NCBI GenBank assembly: GCA_030638625.1
Contig: DAOWEE010000068.1
Coordinates: 1-5,755 of the forward strand
DNA length: 5,755 bases
DNA from: Methanosarcinales archaeon
Lineage (GTDB): Archaea; Halobacteriota; Methanosarcinia; Methanosarcinales; Methanocomedenaceae
Reading direction: 5' to 3'
The notes beneath the pieces are model-generated. The model worked only from the letters and a program-made list of their open reading frames with translations. It ran no database searches and was not told the DNA's origin. Both the position numbers and the translations under genes were made by a program. Position 1 is the stretch's first letter. Each line of letters starts with the position of its first letter. Positions 1 through 4,475 of this stretch are shown here, piece by piece.

Positions 1-178
1 CTTCACTGATCAGCGGATACACCCAGTTAAAACCTGGATTCAGCCGTCTTTTGTAGCGTCCGAGCACTATCCACAGTCCCTGTTCATAGGGCTGTATGAT
101 GGTGACACCTGATATGAATATCAGTATCAGTGCCACGGTAATAATCAATCCTAAGCCGAAACTTATACCTAATACCAT
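1..178 (-). CDS. Slipin/stomatin-like SPFH protein, N-terminal part (cut by window edge)
   Basis: Only the first 59 codons are present; the gene continues beyond base 1. The protein starts with a hydrophobic segment (about residues 4-24, rich in Ile, Leu, Val and Phe). It then has a stretch reading VTIIQPYEQGLWIVLGRYKR and NPGFNWVYPLI, the typical opening of the SPFH (band 7) domain in slipins: membrane anchor, then the 'E.G....G+' strand and the 'L.PG..++.P' turn. Slipins are membrane-anchored oligomeric scaffolds whose exact role in archaea is unsettled. The start is well supported: a strong GGGAGG ribosome binding site (bases 186-191, minus strand) lies 7 bases before the ATG. It follows the NfeD-family gene on the same strand after a 62-base gap, the usual partner arrangement. 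A weak TATA-like stretch (about 212-220) in the gap could give it an additional promoter. Family call is firm; function is inferred. Confidence 0.87.
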   Translation of the reverse strand, partial: MVLGISFGLGLIITVALILIFISGVTIIQPYEQGLWIVLGRYKRRLNPGFNWVYPLISE

Positions 179-240
179 ATTTTATCCTCCCATTTGTCTT
201 ATGACCGGTTTGTTATATTTTCCGTATTAACATGAAAATT

Positions 241-684
241 TTATTCAGTTAATTCAATGACCTTTACGTGCACACCTTCTGAACTTATTACTTCTACTTC
301 CCTACCGACCGGAATAGTCGATTCAGATGTAGCACTCCATATCTGGCTGTTGAGCTTTACTTTTCCTGATATTGAATCAGGTTTAATGTCAATGGTTACT
401 ACACCCTTCACACCAATAAGGGAATCCATGCTTGTAGATGATGGTTTTTGTACTGGCGCAATTTTGCGGTACAGCATGATAGTAGCAATACTTGCAAGGA
501 GTGCGGTCACGACCATGATTATGGGACTCCACTGTTCAAAAATTTCAGGGAGTATGATGAATACTGTTCCCATTACCAGTAAAACAGTCCCGGGCACGGC
601 CACGAAGAATCCGGGATGCATGGCTTCAGCTACCATGAGCCCGATTCCGATAATAATCATTGCAAATCCAATTTCGATGTTCAT
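241..684 (-). CDS. nfeD: Short NfeD-family membrane protein (slipin partner)
   Basis: A 147-residue protein with three predicted membrane segments (about residues 5-20, 25-46 and 53-72). A short linker follows, then a C-terminal OB-fold-like domain (about 87-145) with the NfeD pattern GVKGVV, SGKVKLNSQIWSA, IPVGREVEV and EGVHVKV. This matches the short NfeD class: membrane part plus OB domain, without the N-terminal serine protease of long NfeD proteins. Such proteins are usually encoded next to a slipin and are thought to bind it or act with it in the membrane; the slipin gene follows here. The frame stays open upstream to a TTG at 741. I chose the ATG at 684 because the TATA box at 741-747 would start transcription near 715-720, a GGGGA lies 5 bases before this ATG, and the hydrophobic segment begins right after it. 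ATG at 702 or 723 remains possible. Confidence 0.85.
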   Translation of the reverse strand: MNIEIGFAMIIIGIGLMVAEAMHPGFFVAVPGTVLLVMGTVFIILPEIFEQWSPIIMVVTALLASIATIMLYRKIAPVQKPSSTSMDSLIGVKGVVTIDIKPDSISGKVKLNSQIWSATSESTIPVGREVEVISSEGVHVKVIELTE

Positions 685-740
685 GGAATCCCCAAGTGTC
701 ATTTGTCTTACATAGTATATCATATTTTTTGTTATGTGCA

Positions 741-747
741 ATATATA
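741..747 (-). promoter_or_regulatory. TATA box of the nfeD-slipin operon
   Basis: On the minus strand the sequence reads CAGTATATATTGC. It lies about 60 bases before the chosen nfeD start, so transcription starting 25-30 bases downstream would leave a leader of about 30 bases. It is the only good TATA-like element close to this gene. Assigned by pattern only. Confidence 0.5.
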
Positions 748-810
748 CTGTAACTCAGGATAGGAGTTGGTAAATATGTTCAGATTGAGGTCTGGAATAG
801 AAAATTTAAT

Positions 811-819
811 TTATACTTT
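811..819 (+). promoter_or_regulatory. Candidate TATA box for the DUF1015 gene (upstream copy)
   Basis: An AT-rich stretch AATTTAATTTATACTTTT contains TTATACTTT. The same nine bases recur at 929-937, nearer the gene. If the upstream copy is used, the leader is about 130 bases and includes the hairpin at 891-911. If the downstream copy is used, transcription would begin at about 958-965, on top of the ribosome binding site, giving a nearly leaderless message. I favour the upstream copy but cannot decide from sequence. Confidence 0.4.
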
Positions 820-890
820 TACCCTAGAGTACCTAAAATCTATACCTGACAGAATCAGTACTGAAAACCAAGAAAAAACCCGCACAAGAA

Positions 891-911
891 AATCCTACCT
901 TCGGTCGGATT
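891..911 (+). other. Hairpin in the DUF1015 leader
   Basis: AATCC (891-895) pairs with GGATT (907-911) and ACC (897-899) pairs with GGT (903-905) around a TTC loop, with one T/C mismatch between the two stems. No T-run follows, so it does not look like a terminator. It ends 60 bases before the ATG of the DUF1015 gene and would lie in that message if the TATA box at 811 is used. The role is unknown. Confidence 0.4.
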
Positions 912-971
912 AACTTGATTACACAAAGTTATACTTTATGTACTAATACAAAATCCAAAGGAAGCCCCACA

Positions 972-2270
972 ATGGTCACAATAAAACCCTTCAAAAGCAC
1001 TATACTGAATCCTGAGATGCCTGACAGGGATCGGCTGGTATGTCCGGTCTATGATACTATCGATGAAACTGAATATGCCAGATATGGCAACGAAAGCAAT
1101 AACGTGATACATATTACCACACGCAATACCAGTATCGAGAGCAGGGAATTTGTTGACCTGTCCACCCGGAACCTGAAGCGTTTCTTTGAGGATGGCGTGC
1201 TTGTGGAGCGGGATGAGCCCGGGTTTTATATTTACGGGATACGGTTCAGTCTTCCTGATGATATTCAGGGGCAGATTCCTGAAGCAGCAAGGCGTGATGT
1301 GTATTTTGCGTTCGGGCTGGTGGCCCTGGTACAGGTGGAGGGCCTGGGTGAGGGCAGTATTGTGGGGCATGAGAGGATATTTGAGAAGCATACCCATGAG
1401 CGCTATGAGGTGATGAAGGCGTCTGGCATGAATTTTGCTCCTATTGTGGCTGAGTACAATATGCCCGGGCATGATATCAATAATATGCTGGAGGAGTACC
1501 TGGGATTCAAGCGACCTGACCTTGTCATTAGTGAGGACCGTCCGCCGCTGGTGGATGTTTCATTGAAGGGTATCAGGCACTTATTGTGGGAAATTACTGA
1601 CCCAGGGATGGTGGGGAAGATTCAGGCTATGATGACTGATGAGAATGTGCTGATACTGGATGGGCATCACCGGTATAATGCGGCTAATGAGTTGCGCCTG
1701 AGGGATGGTGTGGAGTATACTATGATGATGTTCATGGAAGGCGGGGACCGTGCGCTGTTGCTGTTGCCATGGCACAGATGCGTGAGGCGGGTGGATATGG
1801 ACAGGGTGGGTTCACAGGTTGAGCGGTATTATGATGTTGTATGGAAGGGCGCGCTTGGTGAGGAGTTCTATGGGGTGCTGAGTGCAAAGGATGATGCCCT
1901 GGATGTGAGGATCGGGATGTATGATGGCACTGAATTTTCTGTGCTTAGGGCGCATGGAGATGAGGTGGAGCGGCTGGCTGAATCATTGGATGAGCAGGTG
2001 GGGCTGGATTATATTTCGCTTAATGAATGGGTGATAGACCCCCTGGCGGATGGGGATAATGTGGATAATGTGGGGTTTGTGGATAGTGTGGCCGAGGCGG
2101 TGCACAAGGTTGATGAGCAGGGGTTCAAGGTGGCTTTTTTAGTGAGGCCGCTGGAGATTGGGGATGTGGAGTATAAGGCCCATACTGAGTTGAAGAATTT
2201 CCCGCAAAAGTCTACTCTTTTTTTGCCAAAGGTGGCGGAAGGGATATTGATGCGAAGGTTTAGGGAATAG
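972..2270 (+). CDS. DUF1015 family protein
   Basis: A 432-residue soluble protein of about the usual length for DUF1015 and covering the whole family. Recognisable landmarks in order: the opening MVTIKPFKSTILNPE; LVCPVYD (22-28), the counterpart of the family's 'aPPYD'; VIHIT (45-49); HERIFEKH (133-140); ILDGHHRYNAANELR (228-242), the most conserved motif; and FPQKSTLFLPKVAEGIL (410-426), equivalent to the family's 'PQKST.F.PK' ending. The biochemical function is not established. The DGHHR motif resembles the DGH.R motif of ParB/Srx-fold nucleotide-binding enzymes such as archaeal serine kinase SerK; that link is inference. The start ATG was chosen over the in-frame TTG at 915 because AAGGAAG lies about 8 bases before it and the family's N-terminal motif starts there. 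It stands alone, with no same-strand partner. From about base 1180 onward the coding strand becomes very rich in G and poor in C, unlike its own first 200 bases and unlike the protease gene downstream. Confidence 0.93.
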   Translation: MVTIKPFKSTILNPEMPDRDRLVCPVYDTIDETEYARYGNESNNVIHITTRNTSIESREFVDLSTRNLKRFFEDGVLVERDEPGFYIYGIRFSLPDDIQGQIPEAARRDVYFAFGLVALVQVEGLGEGSIVGHERIFEKHTHERYEVMKASGMNFAPIVAEYNMPGHDINNMLEEYLGFKRPDLVISEDRPPLVDVSLKGIRHLLWEITDPGMVGKIQAMMTDENVLILDGHHRYNAANELRLRDGVEYTMMMFMEGGDRALLLLPWHRCVRRVDMDRVGSQVERYYDVVWKGALGEEFYGVLSAKDDALDVRIGMYDGTEFSVLRAHGDEVERLAESLDEQVGLDYISLNEWVIDPLADGDNVDNVGFVDSVAEAVHKVDEQGFKVAFLVRPLEIGDVEYKAHTELKNFPQKSTLFLPKVAEGILMRRFRE

Positions 2271-2294
2271 GGGCTGTTGTATAAAGGGGTGGTG

Positions 2295-2310
2295 CGGCTT
2301 GATAAGGCCG
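2295..2310 (+). terminator. Weak hairpin after the DUF1015 gene
   Basis: CGGCTT (2295-2300) can pair with AAGGCCG (2304-2310) with one bulged G, starting 24 bases after the stop codon. No T-run follows, so a role in ending transcription is only suggested by position. Confidence 0.2.
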
Positions 2311-2408
2311 GGATTACTGTAAATCTACTGGTATAGTTTGTACTAAAGTTCAAATGTATTTAGTTTAAAGTGCTTATCCTGTAATAATCAGGAGGTTATC
2401 AGGGATGA

Positions 2409-2536
2409 AGTGGTTTTTTCCAGCAGATGCTTGAGGATGGGTTCTGGAGTGTTCATGAAAGGTGGGTTGAATTTGAAAAGATGTTATTCCAGTTGTGAAG
2501 ACTTTCCGGGTAGCGTCCCTGCTCTGGAACTGTCTG
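2409..2536 (+). pseudogene. Possible frameshifted remnant of a DUF309-like gene
   Basis: After a stop at 2406-2408, one frame reads SGFFQQMLEDGFWSVHE and continues RWVEFEKMLFQL to a TGA at 2496-2498. From 2495 a second frame continues VKTFRVASLLWN. Joined, this resembles the DUF309 core as I remember it: an acidic 'L+ffeaHE.lE..W' helix, then 'EK.flQgLI..aa.l' and a second hydrophobic helix. The region between HE and EK is shorter than in the family and no upstream domain is recognisable, so at best this is a decayed fragment. DUF309 is a small helical family of unknown function. The match is by eye over about 40 residues; a chance reading of non-coding DNA is a real alternative. Confidence 0.27.
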
Positions 2537-2571
2537 TATATGGATAATGTTCTTCATGATTCAACATGCCT

Positions 2572-2647
2572 GCACGCAAAAAAATATTGTTCTCATAACT
2601 GCAATTGTCACAAAATATGTTCTCAATTTATGCAAGCACGCAAAAAA
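2572..2647. repeat. Short direct repeats upstream of the pilin-operon promoter
   Basis: GCACGCAAAAAA occurs at 2572-2583 and again at 2636-2647, 64 bases apart. Between them is a second pair, 24 bases each (2581-2604 and 2612-2635), sharing AAAATAT, GTTCTCA and a terminal TGCAA, 31 bases apart and differing by a small shift. The last copy ends 29 bases before the TATA box at 2677, a place where archaeal activators often bind. Too few and too irregular for a CRISPR array. Confidence 0.55.
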
Positions 2648-2670
2648 CAATCCTACTGGCCGCGGAAACA

Positions 2671-2683
2671 CAAAGGTATATAT
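2671..2683 (+). promoter_or_regulatory. Promoter of the DUF5371-pilin operon
   Basis: CAAAGGTATATATGC combines a purine/A-rich BRE-like stretch (2671-2675) with a TATATAT box (2677-2683). Transcription would start near 2705, leaving a leader of about 85 bases. A weaker element, TTTAATAC near 2735, could give a leader of about 25 bases instead. Confidence 0.55.
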
Positions 2684-2778
2684 GCATCATTCTAATAATG
2701 ATGAGTTAGGGACGATTGGCTGCCTGAAGATTAGGTTTAATACAAAATCTTATTATTCAGTGTGTCAATATCCACAGC

Positions 2779-2784
2779 AGGTGA
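2779..2784 (+). promoter_or_regulatory. Ribosome binding site fixing the start of the DUF5371-like gene
   Basis: AGGTGA is a full match to the archaeal 16S anti-Shine-Dalgarno sequence. It ends 4 bases before the ATG at 2789. It rules out the in-frame GTG at 2762 as the start. Confidence 0.75.
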
Positions 2785-2788
2785 AAAT

Positions 2789-2986
2789 ATGGCAAAAATC
2801 ATGCACGCACAGATGGTCATTGTAGAAGATGACCTGGTAGCTCTCAAAGAAAAAACAGGTGAAAAAAATACCAAGGACGCGCTTGCCAAAGCTGTGGCCC
2901 ATTATCTGGAATGCGAATATACGCAGGCAACAGATATGTGGGAAAAGAAGCTCGAAAAACGGATATTAGCAAAAAAACAAAAGTAA
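2789..2986 (+). CDS. Small DUF5371-like protein, possible ribbon-helix-helix regulator
   Basis: A 65-residue soluble protein. It resembles a small family I know from Methanosarcinales as DUF5371, with the core (M)AKI.HAQ......L.ALKEKTGE..TKDAL..AV.HYLECEY; the family name is from memory and the function is not known. Secondary structure looks like a strand (residues 3-12), a helix (15-23), a turn at TGEKNT, and a second helix (28-44) with the ALAKAVAHYLE pattern. A charged, Lys-rich tail (52-65) follows. That order and the 'tgeknTKdALakAv.hYL' turn-helix are similar to VapB/CopG-type ribbon-helix-helix proteins, so DNA binding is a reasonable but unproven inference. Its stop is 13 bases before the pilin ATG, and the pilin ribosome binding site follows the stop directly, so the two genes form one operon. 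Confidence 0.75.
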   Translation: MAKIMHAQMVIVEDDLVALKEKTGEKNTKDALAKAVAHYLECEYTQATDMWEKKLEKRILAKKQK

Positions 2987-2999
2987 GGAGTGAAGAGAT

Positions 3000-3503
3000 A
3001 TGAAAGCAAATAGAAAATTCACAAGGGACGAAGATGCAGTGTCTCCGGTCATTGGTGTAATCCTGATGGTCGCCATCACTGTCATCCTGGCTGCAGTCAT
3101 TGCAGCGTTCGTGTTCGGTATGGGTAGTTCACTGACCAAGCAGTATGTGGTAGCATGTACAGTGTCACAGATTTCATCTACTCAGATTGATGTTACATAT
3201 GCAGGCGGTCCTGATGCCGACGCTGTAAATTACATCAATACCACTATAACAGCAAGCGGAGGTAATACATTTTATTCCTCAATGGGTACTATGGCAAATG
3301 GTCCTTCAACTAACCCAAGTGTTGGCTCTACATTAAGCATAAAGGTCCCCACACCTCTCGCTGGTGCTAATGTTACGACCTACAGCACTAGTGCCACCAC
3401 CTTAGTAGATAATTCGACTGAATTCGCACAGAGAGACCATGTGGTAATTACCGCAACCTTCCTTGATGGTGCCCAACAGGTTATCTTGGACACATACTTG
3501 TGA
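3000..3503 (+). CDS. Archaeal type IV pilin (first of two paralogues)
   Basis: A 167-residue prepilin of the archaeal type IV pilin N-terminal family (formerly DUF1628). A short charged leader (residues 1-13, ending in DEDA) is followed by VSPVIGVILMVAITVILAAV and the rest of the H-domain (14-40). The prepilin peptidase should cut after Ala13, which fits the rule of an acidic residue plus Ala/Gly before the site. The exposed part (about 45-167) is rich in Ser, Thr and Val, as expected for a beta-sandwich surface domain, and carries three N-glycosylation sequons (Asn80, Asn124, Asn138). It ends in DHVVITATFLDGAQQVILDTYL-like sequence shared with the second pilin. GGAGTGA (2987-2993) lies 6 bases before the ATG, directly after the stop of the DUF5371-like gene. 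The filament role (adhesion, surface fibre) is inferred from the family. No ATPase, platform protein or peptidase gene is in view. Confidence 0.93.
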   Translation: MKANRKFTRDEDAVSPVIGVILMVAITVILAAVIAAFVFGMGSSLTKQYVVACTVSQISSTQIDVTYAGGPDADAVNYINTTITASGGNTFYSSMGTMANGPSTNPSVGSTLSIKVPTPLAGANVTTYSTSATTLVDNSTEFAQRDHVVITATFLDGAQQVILDTYL

Positions 3504-3530
3504 TACTTCGGTATCACAACTTTTTTTTTT
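3498..3530 (+). terminator. Hairpin/U-tract terminator overlapping the pilin 1 stop codon
   Basis: A perfect 9-bp stem (3498-3506 with 3511-3519) closes a TTCG loop as C(UUCG)G, a very stable tetraloop. One base later comes a run of ten T (3521-3530). The stem begins with the last sense codon of pilin 1 and contains its TGA stop (3501-3503). This is the classic bacterial-type intrinsic terminator layout, while archaeal RNA polymerase needs mainly the U-run. It should separate pilin 1 from pilin 2 transcription, or reduce read-through. Confidence 0.85.
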
Positions 3531-3549
3531 ATATAATCAAGAAGTGGGC

Positions 3550-3594
3550 TATATACTCTGCAAGTTTTTTGTAAATTCCACAACATATTTATAT
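3550..3594 (+). promoter_or_regulatory. Promoter region of pilin 2 with two TATA candidates
   Basis: CTATATAC (3549-3556) would start transcription near 3580 and leave a leader of about 40 bases that includes AGGAATGA before the ATG. A stronger ATATTTATAT (3585-3594) would start near 3613, giving a nearly leaderless message. Either would make pilin 2 independent of the terminated upstream operon. Confidence 0.5.
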
Positions 3595-3618
3595 GTAATG
3601 AAAAGGAATGATAAAAAT

Positions 3619-4068
3619 ATGAAAAACGCTGAAAAATTCCCAAAGAACGATGATGCAGTATCTCCTGTCATCGGTGTCATTCTTATGGTTGCAATAACTG
3701 TCATCTTGGCTGCGGTCATTGCTGCTTACGTATTTGGTATGGGTAGCAATGTTAGCAAGCAGTACATGGTGGGAGCTGTTATATCGCAGATAAGTGACAG
3801 CCAGATTGACATCACTTATCTTGGAGGTGGTGATGCCAGTTATGTGGATTATATCACGGTAATGATTATGACGTCAGATGGCATTGAAATTCCCCCAAAA
3901 TATTTCAACGGGAGCAACGGCGGCCTTGAACCTGACGGATTGGCTGACATTGAACCCGGCAGCACGACCATTGTAAGCAGCAACAATTTCACTTATGTTG
4001 ACCACGTAATAGTCACAGCCACATTCCTCGATGGTAGCCAGCAGATTATTATGGAACGATATGTTTGA
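3619..4068 (+). CDS. Archaeal type IV pilin (second paralogue)
   Basis: A 149-residue prepilin closely related to its neighbour. From the chosen ATG the leader has 13 residues (MKNAEKFPKNDDA), exactly the length in pilin 1, and the peptidase site after Ala13 is at the same place. An upstream in-frame ATG at 3598 and open frame back to 3463 are therefore not used; AGGAATGA (3604-3611) supports the choice. The H-domain (14-43) differs from pilin 1 only at residue 37 (Tyr for Phe). Shared blocks follow: SKQYMV, SQISDSQIDITYLGG, and near the end DHVIVTATFLDGSQQIIMERY. The middle (about 80-122) is diverged, shorter and more acidic and Gly-rich than in pilin 1. Sequons are at Asn44, Asn97 and Asn123. 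This is a tandem duplication; the two probably enter the same filament or serve as alternative major and minor subunits, which is inference. Confidence 0.92.
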   Translation: MKNAEKFPKNDDAVSPVIGVILMVAITVILAAVIAAYVFGMGSNVSKQYMVGAVISQISDSQIDITYLGGGDASYVDYITVMIMTSDGIEIPPKYFNGSNGGLEPDGLADIEPGSTTIVSSNNFTYVDHVIVTATFLDGSQQIIMERYV

Positions 4069-4131
4069 AGGGAGTTGTACATACCCTGGCTCTACTACCA
4101 GACATGTAACATCCTATTTAGCCAAACAGCC

Positions 4132-4162
4132 TTTTTATTCTAAAAATTCACCCTCCCTTTTT
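4132..4162 (+). terminator. Two T-runs after pilin 2
   Basis: CCTTTTTATTC (T-run 4132-4136) and CCCTTTTTG (4158-4162) lie 60-95 bases after the pilin 2 stop. No good stem precedes them. Short U-tracts are enough for archaeal termination, so this is the likeliest 3' end of the pilin 2 message, on weak evidence. Confidence 0.35.
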
Positions 4163-4350
4163 GTAATCTCTGCATTCCTCTGCGGTTTTTGTTTAAATGA
4201 TTCCCGCCCTCATCCCTATTTATGATCTCCTGCTGCCCCTTCATCTGCACTTACCCTGCCGCTCATCCCTGGTGGTGCTACCTGGCGCCGGTATAGATGT
4301 GCAGGCGGGCGGTGAGGGAGTGGGGTACGCTGTATGTTGTGTCGGTGGAG

Positions 4351-4366
4351 TGCAGCCATGGCTGCA
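4351..4366. repeat. Perfect 16-bp palindrome upstream of the protease gene
   Basis: TGCAGCCATGGCTGCA equals its own reverse complement; the flanking bases do not extend it. It lies about 50 bases before the TATA-like element and 110 before the protease start, a plausible site for a dimeric DNA-binding protein. It occurs once in the window. With no loop it is better suited to protein binding than to an RNA hairpin. Confidence 0.5.
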
Positions 4367-4413
4367 ATAACAGTAAACCAAAATTCACCCCCCTCATCCT
4401 GGAGAAGTCTGGG

Positions 4414-4425
4414 TAATATTAATTA
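4414..4425 (+). promoter_or_regulatory. Candidate TATA box for the htrA-like gene
   Basis: TAATATTAATTA would place the transcript start near 4445 and leave a leader of about 30 bases. The leader contains GGGGG (4462-4466) 9 bases before the ATG, a weak ribosome binding site. Confidence 0.4.
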
Positions 4426-4475
4426 CACCTCGACACCTAACCTAAAAGTAACAACATTTTTGGGGGCAGTTCAAT

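Larger units (their letters stand above)
2271..2788. other. Long intergenic region before the pilin operon
   Basis: About 520 bases with no intact gene. From left to right it holds an imperfect hairpin just after the DUF1015 stop (2295-2310), an inverted repeat TCCTG-N7-CAGGA (2377-2393), a possible broken DUF309-like gene (2409-2536), a cluster of direct repeats (2572-2647), a TATA box (2677-2683) and a leader of about 85 bases. Two open frames of 66 and 92 codons cross the area, but their products are rich in Cys, His and Lys without any family pattern, and they overlap the repeats and promoter, so I do not call them genes. Confidence 0.6.
4069..4475. other. Intergenic region between pilin 2 and the protease gene
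   Basis: About 400 bases with no credible gene on either strand; a 64-codon frame at its left end (starting inside pilin 2) has no family features. The first part is AT-rich with two short T-runs. The part from about 4226 to 4370 is much richer in G and C. It contains arms that could fold: CTGCAC (4245-4250) with GTGCAG (4299-4304), extended by TACC (4252-4255) with GGTA (4290-4293), and an interrupted palindrome TACC-T-GGCGCC-GGTA (4279-4293). A 16-bp palindrome (4351-4366) and a TATA-like element (4414-4425) follow. A structured non-coding RNA is possible but not shown. Confidence 0.5.

Noticed and set aside
685..741. Upstream TTG start for the NfeD-family protein
   Set aside because: It overlaps the likely TATA box, so the transcript would not contain it; the extra 19 residues are polar and atypical for the family.
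936..1472. Open frame of 178 codons on the minus strand
   Set aside because: Antisense to the DUF1015 gene, without motifs or a ribosome binding site.
2572..2647. CRISPR array
   Set aside because: Only two copies of each unit, unequal units and spacings, and no leader or cas genes.
2495..2825. Two overlapping small open frames (66 and 92 codons) on the plus strand
   Set aside because: Products are low-complexity, Cys/His/Lys-rich readings of the repeat and promoter region; the second runs into the real 65-residue gene in another frame. The first dozen codons of the 66-codon frame are discussed only as part of a possible remnant.
3463..3618. N-terminal extension of pilin 2
   Set aside because: It would overlap the pilin 1 end and the terminator, and would give a leader far longer than the 13 residues of pilin 1. 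The promoter elements lie inside it.
4031..4225. Open frame of 64 codons after pilin 2
   Set aside because: Starts inside pilin 2 in another frame, with no ribosome binding site and no recognisable protein features.
4226..4370. tRNA gene in the GC-rich spacer
   Set aside because: No T-loop GTTCRA motif, no acceptor stem and no anticodon arm can be traced.
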